A stretch of DNA of 64,000 nt from Spirochaetales bacterium Spiro_09. Its GTDB lineage: Bacteria > Spirochaetota > Spirochaetia > Treponematales > Treponemataceae. Location of the stretch: positions 62,001 to 126,000 of the forward strand of contig LVBK01000013.1 in the NCBI GenBank assembly GCA_001604385.1. Direction: 5' to 3'. This document shows positions 54,989 to 62,879 of the stretch, piece by piece. Position 1 is the stretch's first letter. Every line of letters starts with the position of its first letter. A model generated the notes under the pieces. That model was not told where the DNA came from, made no database searches, and saw nothing but the letters and a program-made list of their open reading frames with translations. A program made the translations under genes and the position numbers.

Positions 54989-56251
54989 TTACCGGGTAGG
55001 ACGCTTTTTCAGATAGTCTGTATCTACCGCCTGACCGGAACCATTTGCCTGTTCCATCAGTGCGCGTACCTTCAGGGGCAAACCAAACAAATTGATAAAG
55101 CCTTCAGCATCATGATGATTATAGAGCTCTCCGGTTGTAAAGCTTGCAATCTTCTCGTTATATAAGCTGTACGGGGATCCCGAACCGGCGCCCCTGATTG
55201 AACCCTTATACAGTTTGACGCGAACCCAACCGGTAACTTTTTCCTGGGTAACCGCTACAAAGGCCTTGAGGGACTCCATGAGTGTGGTATACCAGCGACC
55301 ATTGTAAATCAATTCGCTCATTTTCAGGGCAATGTGTTGCTTGAAGAAATAGGTATCACGGTCAAGACACAAATGCTCAAGCTGTTCGTGAGCGAAATAC
55401 AAAATGGATCCGCCCGGTGTTTCGTACACACCGCGGCTCTTCATACCGACCACACGATTTTCAACAATATCGATCAAGCCGACACCGTTACGACCGCCAA
55501 TGGTATTCAACTCCTGCATTAACTCAAGAGCGCCCATCTTTTTTCCGTTTACCGATACAGGTACGCCTTTTTCAAACGCTATCTCGACATATTCACCGGC
55601 TTCGGGAGCTTCTTCGGGCACTGTCGTCAACTGGAGCATGTGTTTCCAGTTCGGTTCGTTCTTGGTTTCCTCAAGCTCAAGACCCTCGTGGGAGAGATGG
55701 AAAATATTCTCGTCCCGGCTGTAGGACTGATCTTTTTTCATCGGAACCGGTATGTTCCGTTTTTCAAGATAGGCAATTTCCGCTTCACGACTGTCCATGT
55801 CCCATTTGGGGTCACGCCAGGCCGCGATAATTTTGAGATCGGGCGCAAAGGCCTTGATGGTCAGTTCAAACCGGATCTGATCGTTGCCCTTACCCGTTGC
55901 TCCATGGGAAATCGCGACTGCTCCCTCTTGCCGGGCATACTCGACCAGAATTTTTGCGATAAGCGGACGGGCAGTAGAGGTTCCCAGAAGATAGCGGTCT
56001 TCATATACCGCGTTTGCCTGAACAGCAGGAAACACAAAATCGGTGATATATTCTTCACGGGCATCCACGACGTAACAGGCTGTAGCGCCTGTATCAAGAG
56101 CGCGTTTTTTGATGACCGGCCAATCATCTCCCTGACCCAAATCGATACACACCGCTATAACATCATAATCATAATGCTCTTTGAGCCACGGAATGATGAC
56201 CGTGGTATCAAGCCCTCCCGAATAAGCGAGTATTACCTTTTCTTTTGCCAT
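54989..56251 (-). CDS. argG: Argininosuccinate synthase
   Basis: This 420-residue protein has the ATP-pyrophosphatase motif [30 protein letters not shown], and the citrulline/aspartate-binding segments [24 protein letters not shown] and [14 protein letters not shown]. It joins citrulline and aspartate. AGGAG lies about seven bases before the ATG. The transcript seems to carry an ~86-base leader with two hairpins. Confidence 0.96.
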   Translation of the reverse strand: MAKEKVILAYSGGLDTTVIIPWLKEHYDYDVIAVCIDLGQGDDWPVIKKRALDTGATACYVVDAREEYITDFVFPAVQANAVYEDRYLLGTSTARPLIAKILVEYARQEGAVAISHGATGKGNDQIRFELTIKAFAPDLKIIAAWRDPKWDMDSREAEIAYLEKRNIPVPMKKDQSYSRDENIFHLSHEGLELEETKNEPNWKHMLQLTTVPEEAPEAGEYVEIAFEKGVPVSVNGKKMGALELMQELNTIGGRNGVGLIDIVENRVVGMKSRGVYETPGGSILYFAHEQLEHLCLDRDTYFFKQHIALKMSELIYNGRWYTTLMESLKAFVAVTQEKVTGWVRVKLYKGSIRGAGSGSPYSLYNEKIASFTTGELYNHHDAEGFINLFGLPLKVRALMEQANGSGQAVDTDYLKKRPTR

Positions 56252-56277
56252 GTTATTCTCCTTTCAACACGCCATAG

Positions 56278-56350
56278 CTGCACAGCGGAAGACGCGGTGC
56301 AGAATACCTGCGATAAGTGTGGTATGCTTATCGCTTTGTTCATAGATATA
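56278..56350 (-). promoter_or_regulatory. argG promoter and structured leader
   Basis: An extended -10 (TGGTATATC) ends near 56345. The leader then holds two hairpins on the reverse strand: GCGATAAG/CTTATCGC with a nine-base loop (56334-56310), and CTGCAC/GTGCAG with inner GCG/CGC (56302-56278). Neither ends in a T-run. They could stabilise the mRNA or regulate argG. Confidence 0.45.
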
Positions 56351-56409
56351 CCAAATTCGACAGGCTTTTTACAGGCCCCGAACGAATAACTCCTTTATTC
56401 CGGATACCC

Positions 56410-58113
56410 CTACTCCCGCTCAAGAGCGCATGCCTTCTCGTGAAGCTCAAGTACTTTCCGGTGAAAATACTTCTCTATCGATCGTTCTTCGATAATTCCC
56501 TCCACAACGCCGTCAGAGGAAACAACCGGAATTGTATCTACTCCGTTCGTTCTGAACTGTTCGCGAATTTCACTTACCGGTGTCGTTGCCGCGCATCGGA
56601 GGGGAGAAGAATCCATCACGTCGCAAGCCAGCAAGCCGTCGGCAATATCCCCGAGCAACAGAGCCTCTTTCAGGTTCTCGATAGTAATTATCCCCACAAG
56701 GTGCCGGGAAGCATCGCAGACAGGACAGCTCAGGGTTGCCTGACGGCTGAAAGCGTCAACCACTGCCCTGAAGGGTGCATCCTCTTTCAGATAGCGTGCA
56801 ATCCGTTGGTCACGAATCACATCGGTAACGGTTGCTTCACGCAGTAAATCTTCCTCGGTTATATCGAGGCCGCACTCACCCGCTTTTGTCACCCCATGTT
56901 TGACACAAACAGGACCGACAAGCTGAACAACAAAAGTGGTAGCAGTAATAACCAGGATCACCGTTGGCCCGAGCGACTCCGGGAATATCCGCCCTGCCGA
57001 GATGGAGAGACCTATCGCGACTCCGGCCTGGCTCAATAAACACCACTTCAGATACTTCCGGACAGAGAGCGGTGCCTTGGTTATTTTGGCACCCAGGGTT
57101 GCACCCACGGCCTTGCCAACTGTACGGGCCAGTACATACATGAGGGCTAAAAGGGCAAGAAAGGGAGAGACGCTCCAGATGTTCAGTTTTGCACCGACAA
57201 TCACAAAGAAAAGCACATATACCGGGGGAGTAAACCGGTCTACCAGTCGAAAAAGATCGCTCGATCGCGCCGCTGCATAGTTTGAAATGAAAAAACCCAT
57301 CGCCATGGCGGATAAAATGGAATCAAGGGAAAAGTAGGTGCAAATACCGGTAAGGATAAGAATCAGACCAAGCGCAAACGCAAGCGCGCGTCCCTCATCA
57401 TGTTTCAGGGAGCGCATGATCAGGGCGAGAAGCGCGCCAAAGACTACACCCACCAAAATTGAAAGACCGACATGATAGACTATATGTACAAGTTGAGCAC
57501 CCAATCCGGCAGTTCGCTCTCCAATCAACCCGCCGGCTATGGTAGACGCGACCGCAAATAGCACCAGTGCTATTGCATCATCCATCGCAACTATCCCGTA
57601 CAGCATTGTAGTCAAGGGTCCCTTGGTCCTGTTCTCCGCCAGAACATCTGTTGTGGCAGCCGGTGCAGTCGCAGAAGCTATTGCACCGAGTACCAGGCCG
57701 AGAGCAACGGAGGTCGCAATATCACGGGTGACCAGGGCGCTTGCCACACTTATTAACACAGTTACCACGATAAATGGAACGACAGCCTCAAGAAGCAAAA
57801 TTCCGGTAAACTGTTTTCCGTATTTTTTCAGGAGTGAAATTTTTAGTTCCCCCCCGATCAAAAAGCCTATCAGCGAGAGAGCGAGGCTGCTTATCGGCTC
57901 AAGACTTCCAAGAACGGAGGCGGAAAGAAGCCGTGAGCCTGATTGACCGACAAGTATCCCGATAACTATATAGCCGACAACCTGGGGGAAATGAATTTTT
58001 CGAAAAATATACCCACCCGAGGCCCCGAGAAACAAAATCATACCGAAAAGAAAAATGCTGTTCGCCCGTTCAAGTGCATCGAACTGTAGAATATCGGGAA
58101 GATAATCGATCAT
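56410..58113 (-). CDS. CPA2 cation:proton antiporter with CBS pair
   Basis: The protein is 567 residues. About twelve membrane helices carry the Na+/H+ exchanger pattern (VVGYIVIGILVGQSG, MALSLIGFLIGGELKISL, SATAPAATTDVL, and MDDAIALVLFA with the paired aspartates). A cytoplasmic tail follows with two CBS repeats (about 440-550). It should exchange Na+ or K+ for protons, with nucleotide control through the CBS pair. Its ATG overlaps the argD stop by four bases, tying an ion transporter to the arg operon. Confidence 0.88.
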   Translation of the reverse strand: MIDYLPDILQFDALERANSIFLFGMILFLGASGGYIFRKIHFPQVVGYIVIGILVGQSGSRLLSASVLGSLEPISSLALSLIGFLIGGELKISLLKKYGKQFTGILLLEAVVPFIVVTVLISVASALVTRDIATSVALGLVLGAIASATAPAATTDVLAENRTKGPLTTMLYGIVAMDDAIALVLFAVASTIAGGLIGERTAGLGAQLVHIVYHVGLSILVGVVFGALLALIMRSLKHDEGRALAFALGLILILTGICTYFSLDSILSAMAMGFFISNYAAARSSDLFRLVDRFTPPVYVLFFVIVGAKLNIWSVSPFLALLALMYVLARTVGKAVGATLGAKITKAPLSVRKYLKWCLLSQAGVAIGLSISAGRIFPESLGPTVILVITATTFVVQLVGPVCVKHGVTKAGECGLDITEEDLLREATVTDVIRDQRIARYLKEDAPFRAVVDAFSRQATLSCPVCDASRHLVGIITIENLKEALLLGDIADGLLACDVMDSSPLRCAATTPVSEIREQFRTNGVDTIPVVSSDGVVEGIIEERSIEKYFHRKVLELHEKACALERE

Positions 58114-59303
58114 GAGCCGAGCACCTCCGCAAGAATATCAAGGCCGTCGTCAATTTCTTTCATGGTAATAACCAGCGGAGGAAGAAACCGCAGGGTGGAA
58201 GGGCCAGCGGTAGATATACACAAACCAGTCGATTGAGGGCCGGCTTTTTTCAGGCACTCGAGCTGTACGGCTGACGCGTTTCCTTTAATATCGATACCGA
58301 TCATCAAACCCTTGCCCCGGACATTGATAATCTCGGGATGCTTCCAGGCACTCACCTTCGACCGGATATAATCCCCTTTCTCTGCTACCTTCGCCAGAAA
58401 ACCCGGCTCGGAAAGCACGTCAAGCACCGCGCTCGCCGCGGCACAGGCAAGGGGATTTCCCCCAAAGGTTGACTGATGATCACCGGCCACAAGCGATTGT
58501 GCTGCCTTTCCCCGTGCAAGACAGGCTCCCATCGGAATACCTCCGGCTATTCCCTTCGCAAGGGTAACTACATCGGGCTGTATTCCCAGGCCGTCACTTG
58601 CAAGAAATGCGCCGGTTCTTCCGATTCCGGTCTGAACCTCGTCGGCAATGACGATGGCGCCCGCATTCCGCGCCGCTTCACTGGCAGCTTGCGCCCATTG
58701 TGCGTCAACCAGATTGACCCCGCCTTCTCCCTGTACGCACTCGAGCATAAAGGCGCACACTGAATCATCAAACGCTGTTTTAAGCGCCTCATAATTGTTC
58801 GCTTCAATAAACCGGAATCCGGCCGTATAGGGGGCGAAGGCCGGCGCATGAAATTTCTCCTGGCCGGTAGCAGAAAGCGTCGTTATGGTCCGTCCATGAA
58901 ACGATTTGAAAAGTGTGACAATAACGTGCCGGGTTCCCGGTTTTTTCCCCGCCTCTGCATCCGAAAGCGCTCCAGTTTTGCGGGCGATTTTAATCGCGGC
59001 TTCATTTGCTTCCGCGCCCGAATTGCCGAAGAACACCCGGTCCATGCCGGTCTTTGCCAGAAGAGCCGCAGCGTATGAAAGCCCCTTGTCCGAATTATAA
59101 TAGTTGGAAATATGAATCTGCCGGGCAGCCTGTTCACAAATGGCACCAACCAGCGCCGGATGATTATGACCAAGACAATTAACACCAATTCCGGAAACAA
59201 AATCTATATACTTGTTCCCTTCGGTATCGGTCAGAGTACTACCCTGCCCGGATGTGAAAACCACCGGCAAACTGCCCAGATTATTAATAATAGAACCAGC
59301 CAT
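58110..59303 (-). CDS. argD: Acetylornithine aminotransferase
   Basis: This 397-residue class III aminotransferase has SGIGVNCLGHNHPALV, FFGNSGAEANEAAIK, FKSFHGRTITTLSATGQ, VIADEVQTGIGRTGAF and the PLP lysine in TLAKGIAGGIPMGA. It interconverts acetylglutamate semialdehyde and acetylornithine. AGGAGA lies five bases before the ATG. It shares four bases with the antiporter gene. Confidence 0.95.
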   Translation of the reverse strand: MAGSIINNLGSLPVVFTSGQGSTLTDTEGNKYIDFVSGIGVNCLGHNHPALVGAICEQAARQIHISNYYNSDKGLSYAAALLAKTGMDRVFFGNSGAEANEAAIKIARKTGALSDAEAGKKPGTRHVIVTLFKSFHGRTITTLSATGQEKFHAPAFAPYTAGFRFIEANNYEALKTAFDDSVCAFMLECVQGEGGVNLVDAQWAQAASEAARNAGAIVIADEVQTGIGRTGAFLASDGLGIQPDVVTLAKGIAGGIPMGACLARGKAAQSLVAGDHQSTFGGNPLACAAASAVLDVLSEPGFLAKVAEKGDYIRSKVSAWKHPEIINVRGKGLMIGIDIKGNASAVQLECLKKAGPQSTGLCISTAGPSTLRFLPPLVITMKEIDDGLDILAEVLGS

Positions 59304-59394
59304 GAGAATCTCCTGTAATAGTCTGCTGACTGGGACATGCGCCCGTAGCAGCAGTTACATATGCTCTCGCCAAAAATTGTACAGATACGTGCAC
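59284..59394 (-). CDS. Possible 36-residue leader ORF overlapping argD
   Basis: A GTG at 59394, nine bases after a perfect AGGAGG (59409-59404), opens a 36-codon frame that stops inside argD at 59284. A TTG two bases upstream in another frame would give only a 13-residue peptide. The strong ribosome site is otherwise unexplained, because argD has its own AGGAGA. The peptide has no clear domain. Possibly it couples translation to argD or opens the hairpin just downstream. Confidence 0.35.
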   Translation of the reverse strand: MHVSVQFLARAYVTAATGACPSQQTITGDSHGWFYY

Positions 59395-59398
59395 AATT
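59372..59398 (-). terminator. AT-rich hairpin with T-run between argB and argD
   Basis: Reverse-strand AATTGTGCA pairs with TGTACAATT (one G-U) around a six-base loop and runs into TTTTT. Its 5' arm contains the start of the possible leader ORF, so translation there would disrupt the hairpin. Confidence 0.5.
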
Positions 59399-59425
59399 AA
59401 CCACCTCCTGCCTGACTATCATGAT

Positions 59426-59450
59426 ACCCGGCGGCTTTCAGCAGCCGGGT
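59426..59450 (-). terminator. GC-rich hairpin just after argB
   Basis: ACCCGGC pairs with GCCGGGT around an 11-base loop, 11 bases after the argB stop. No T-run follows, so it may protect the upstream mRNA from 3' decay or pause polymerase. Confidence 0.45.
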
Positions 59451-59461
59451 GGCAATAACGC

Positions 59462-60334
59462 TCAGGTAAGCATTGTTCCGACACCGCGATCGGAAAACAT
59501 CTCGATCAGCAAGGCATGGGGAACACGTCCGTCGATAATGTGGGTTCGGGGAACCCCGCCCTTGAGCGCTTCAAGACAACACTCTATTTTGGGAATCATG
59601 CCCGAGGATATTACCCCGGTGGCAATCATTGACGGAATCGCCACATGGTCAATACGCTTGATGAGCGATGAGGGATCATTCACATCCCGCAAGACGCCGG
59701 GCACATTGGTTAGCTGCACAAATTTCTCCGCCTTGAGCGCGACCGCGATCAGGGCTGCGGCAGTGTCGGCATTCACATTGTACCGGTTCATGTCCCCCTG
59801 TTCACCTACCGCGACAGTTGAAACGACCGGAATATACCCCTGTGACAGAAGGGACTCGAGAATACCGGGGTTAACCTCGGTGACATCTCCGACCAGACCG
59901 AGATCAACCCCGTCCTTGTCTATTTTCCGTGCCCGGAGCAAACCGGAGTCAACGCCGCTGACACCGATTGCCTTCCCTCCGGCCTGTAATATGAGGCCGA
60001 CAATATCCTTGTTCAATTTGCCGGTCAGTACCATCTGTACAATTTCCATGGTATCAGCATCCGTATAGCGTAAACCATTGATAAATTTGGGTTCAATCCC
60101 GACACGGGACAACATGGAATTTATCTCCGGTCCTCCGCCGTGGACAAGAACCGTGTTTACGCCGATTGTATTAAGCAATACAATGTCCTGCATAACGGCT
60201 GCTTTGAGTTCTTCGTTCAGCATCGCGTTTCCGCCGTACTTCACCACAATTGTCTTGCCGACAAATTGCTTGAAATATGGCAGGGCCTGAACCAGAATAT
60301 TTGCCCAGTCTTCATTATCTATCTTGTCTATCAT
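59462..60334 (-). CDS. argB: N-acetylglutamate kinase
   Basis: This 290-residue amino-acid-kinase protein has KTIVVKYGGNAMLNEELK, VLVHGGGPEINSML, GLRYTDADTMEIVQMVL, and VQLTNVPGVLRD, with INADTAAA-like NVNADTAAALIAVALKA. It phosphorylates acetylglutamate, usually the arginine-feedback step. Its ATG overlaps the argJ stop by four bases. Confidence 0.96.
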   Translation of the reverse strand: MIDKIDNEDWANILVQALPYFKQFVGKTIVVKYGGNAMLNEELKAAVMQDIVLLNTIGVNTVLVHGGGPEINSMLSRVGIEPKFINGLRYTDADTMEIVQMVLTGKLNKDIVGLILQAGGKAIGVSGVDSGLLRARKIDKDGVDLGLVGDVTEVNPGILESLLSQGYIPVVSTVAVGEQGDMNRYNVNADTAAALIAVALKAEKFVQLTNVPGVLRDVNDPSSLIKRIDHVAIPSMIATGVISSGMIPKIECCLEALKGGVPRTHIIDGRVPHALLIEMFSDRGVGTMLT

Positions 60335-61548
60335 GTCCGGTAATCTCCGTTGATCTTTACATAGTCATAGGTCAAATCGCAGCCCCAGGCGGTACCTGAT
60401 CCCTTCCCGTCCTTCAATTCAATTCTTATGCCGATTTCCTTTTCTCCCAGAATAAGCTTTCCCTTATCTTCATCAAAATCGAGCGGGACACCCTCGTGAA
60501 ATACTTCTATTTCACCGGCAGCGCTTCTGAAATACACGCTGGTACCTTCCGGTTTGAACAGCTGTCCTGAATACCCCATAGCGCACAGGATACGGCCCCA
60601 GTTTGCATCCCTCCCGAAAAAGGCAGCCTTCACCAGACTCGATGAAATAACTGACTTGGCCAGAGTTCGCGCGACCGCATCATCGGTTGCACCCGAAACC
60701 ATACACTCGATAAGATGTTGTGCACCCTCACCGTCAGCTGCTATCATGCGGGCCATTGTGGTATTCAAAAGATCAAGGGCTGAGACAAAAACCTCAAAGT
60801 CCTTTCCTCTGGAATTGATGATTTTGTTTCCTGCCATGCCATTTGCAAGAATAATCAGCGTGTCATTCGTACTGGTGTCTCCGTCCACGCTGACGCAATT
60901 GTATGTTCGCTCGACACTATCTGTCAGAGCAGTTTTCAGCATGTCGGACGAGATTGCACAGTCAGTAGTGATAAAGCCAAGCATGGTTCCCATATTGATA
61001 TGGATCATTCCTGATCCCTTCGCCATGGTTCCGAGTGTAACGGTCTTGCCGCCGATTTCTACCTGAACAGCCGCTTCCTTGTGAACAAGATCGGTTGTCA
61101 TAATAGCTTCACGGGCGCGAACATTTCCGTTTCTGGATAAACCGGACACCGCAAGCGGCATTGCTTTTTCAATACAGTCAATATTGATTTGCTGACCGAT
61201 TACGCCGGTTGAACAGACCAACACATCCGTTTCCCGCAAAGCCAGTTCCCGGGCGGCAGACTTTGCCATCCGGAGGGCGTTGTCGTAACCCTGCGCGCCG
61301 GTACACGCATTCGCATTACCCGCATTCGCGACTATTGCCCGCGCACTACCGTCAGCAATATGTTTTTGGGTCAATTTGACCGGTTCGGCTTTCACCAGGT
61401 TTTTTGTAAAGACCGCAGCTGCAGTACAGTCGGTTTCCGATACAATCAGCGCAAGATCATGCTTCGTCCGGCCTTTTTTTATACCGGCCAGCACACTGTT
61501 TGCGGTAAAACCCGCAGGGGCGCAAACGCCGCCTTCTATCATTGTCAT
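60331..61548 (-). CDS. argJ: Bifunctional ornithine acetyltransferase/N-acetylglutamate synthase ArgJ
   Basis: This 405-residue protein has the self-cleavage region AKGSGMIHINMGTML, where the Thr is the nucleophile (MGTML replaces the usual MATML), and CVSVDGDTSTNDTLIILANG. Recycling of the acetyl group through ArgJ makes the pathway cyclic, so no argA or argE is needed. It is preceded by argC (15 bases) and overlaps argB by four. Confidence 0.95.
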   Translation of the reverse strand: MTMIEGGVCAPAGFTANSVLAGIKKGRTKHDLALIVSETDCTAAAVFTKNLVKAEPVKLTQKHIADGSARAIVANAGNANACTGAQGYDNALRMAKSAARELALRETDVLVCSTGVIGQQINIDCIEKAMPLAVSGLSRNGNVRAREAIMTTDLVHKEAAVQVEIGGKTVTLGTMAKGSGMIHINMGTMLGFITTDCAISSDMLKTALTDSVERTYNCVSVDGDTSTNDTLIILANGMAGNKIINSRGKDFEVFVSALDLLNTTMARMIAADGEGAQHLIECMVSGATDDAVARTLAKSVISSSLVKAAFFGRDANWGRILCAMGYSGQLFKPEGTSVYFRSAAGEIEVFHEGVPLDFDEDKGKLILGEKEIGIRIELKDGKGSGTAWGCDLTYDYVKINGDYRT

Positions 61549-61563
61549 CGTACATCCTCCTCG

Positions 61564-62613
61564 TCAGAATGCAGCCGGAATATCGTCGATCCCGGCAGTT
61601 TCATCAAAGCCGAACAACAGATTCATGTTTTGAACCGCCTGTCCGGCTGCGCCCTTCACCATATTGTCTATGGCTGCCACCACTTCAAGCATGGTGCCGC
61701 CGTTTACCACATGCACCGAAATATCGCAATAATTTGACATGCGCACATTGCGTGTCGTCGCGGTAGAGCCAACGGGCAGGACTCTCACGAAGGGTTCATC
61801 CCGATAATGCGCTTCATACAGGGTATGGATTTCCTCAATTTTCGCGGGTGCCAACAAGCGCGCATATACCGTAGCGATAATGCCGCGACTCATCGGCAAG
61901 AGATGCGGGGTGAAAATGACATTCACCTCCTGTTTGGCAACCTTCGTCATATTCCGTGCAATTTCCGGTTGATGCCGGTGCTTGCCTACATTGTACGGCA
62001 TGAAGGATTCTCCCGATTCAGCAAAATGATTGGTTTGCGTCGGGTTCCGTCCGGTGCCGCTGATACCGCTTTTCGCATCCACAATCACCATGCCGGGATC
62101 GACAAGACCTTTGGCAAGGGCTGGGAGCAACGAAAGACTTGCAGCGGTAACGTAACATCCCGGGTTGCCGATTACACTCGCCTTTTTGATCTTTTCCCGG
62201 TTCATTTCCGGAAGACCATAGACCGACTGGGCATGTACCGCGGGAAATTCATATTTTTTCTTGTACCACTGTTCGAAGGTTGCCTCATCTTCGTCAAAGC
62301 GAAAATCTGCGGACAAATCCACCAGCTTCTTCCCCTGTGCAAGACAGGTGACGGCATACTGTTCCGCTATGCCATGAGGGAGCGCGGTAAAGACAATTTC
62401 TGAAGCGGCAACAACCGTATCAGCGTCAACTAAAAGACCGTCGGTCTTTCGGTCAAGAACGCCCCTCAGATTCGGGTACATATCAACAATATTTTGTCCC
62501 TCAAAGCTTACCGAGCTGAGAACCAGCCGATTGACCGAAGGATGCTTGAGAAGAAGGCGAACAAGTTCTACACCGACATAGCCGGTGGCACCGATAATAC
62601 CAGCAGTTATCAT
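61564..62613 (-). CDS. argC: N-acetyl-gamma-glutamyl-phosphate reductase
   Basis: This 349-residue protein has the NADP motif GIIGATGYVGVELVRLL, LPHGIAEQ, the active-site cysteine in ASVIGNPGCYVTAASL, and HRHQPEI with AVFTPHLLPMSRG-like VIFTPHLLPMSRGI. It makes acetylglutamate semialdehyde. GGAG seven bases before the ATG supports the start. It is the first structural gene of argC-J-B-D and lies 97 bases after the leader-peptide stop. Confidence 0.96.
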   Translation of the reverse strand: MITAGIIGATGYVGVELVRLLLKHPSVNRLVLSSVSFEGQNIVDMYPNLRGVLDRKTDGLLVDADTVVAASEIVFTALPHGIAEQYAVTCLAQGKKLVDLSADFRFDEDEATFEQWYKKKYEFPAVHAQSVYGLPEMNREKIKKASVIGNPGCYVTAASLSLLPALAKGLVDPGMVIVDAKSGISGTGRNPTQTNHFAESGESFMPYNVGKHRHQPEIARNMTKVAKQEVNVIFTPHLLPMSRGIIATVYARLLAPAKIEEIHTLYEAHYRDEPFVRVLPVGSTATTRNVRMSNYCDISVHVVNGGTMLEVVAAIDNMVKGAAGQAVQNMNLLFGFDETAGIDDIPAAF

Positions 62614-62664
62614 ACTATTACTCCATTTTCTGTTACTGTAACGGATACGGGGATGAGTTTAAAG

Positions 62665-62683
62665 CCGTTCGCAACCCGAACGG
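62665..62683 (-). promoter_or_regulatory. Stable hairpin in the argC leader
   Basis: CCGTTCG pairs with CGAACGG around a five-base loop. On the reverse strand only three T follow (CTTTAAA), so it is a weak terminator at most. On the forward strand the same hairpin is followed by GGCGATTTTT. Confidence 0.5.
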
Positions 62684-62709
62684 GGCGATTTTTATAGGGA
62701 GGTGTACGC

Positions 62710-62778
62710 CTAACGGCGACGGAGGGAGGAGAGGGAGAACGGGTTTAGTGTATGCAAATGCGAAGAATCATGATGCAT
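62710..62778 (-). CDS. 22-residue arg-operon leader peptide ending Arg-Arg-Arg-stop
   Basis: The ATG at 62778 follows AGGAGA (62789-62784) by five bases. The peptide starts MHHDSSHLH, with four His codons, and ends SLRRR: codons CGT CGC CGT, then TAG. Three consecutive arginine codons next to the stop, in the leader of argC-J-B-D, are the hallmark of an arginine-sensing attenuator or stalling peptide. A small hairpin CGCC-GTTA-GGCG (62718-62707) overlaps the arginine codons. The alternative pairing GCCGTT with AACGGC would link it to the next hairpin. Confidence 0.7.
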   Translation of the reverse strand: MHHDSSHLHTLNPFSLSSLRRR

Positions 62779-62835
62779 AATACTCTCCTGATAGAAGTTT
62801 GTGCAAAGCAGCTATGCCATAACACTCGTTGTATT

Positions 62836-62865
62836 ATAGTATCGGCTTTACTCAGAAATGGTCAA
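62836..62865 (-). promoter_or_regulatory. Promoter of the argCJBD operon
   Basis: Reverse-strand TTGACC (62865-62860), an 18-base spacer and TACTAT (62841-62836), overlapping TATAAT (62838-62833). The start would be near 62827, leaving about 50 bases before the leader peptide. Confidence 0.65.
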
Positions 62866-62879
62866 GACCTTGCTATGTA

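Noticed and set aside
56255-56343. ATG-started frame in the argG leader as a second arginine leader peptide
   Set aside because: The ATG lies at or before the expected transcription start, has no ribosome site, and its only clustered Arg codons are the argG Shine-Dalgarno itself.
55640-56389. Forward open frame of 249 codons
   Set aside because: It is antisense to argG and has no conserved features.
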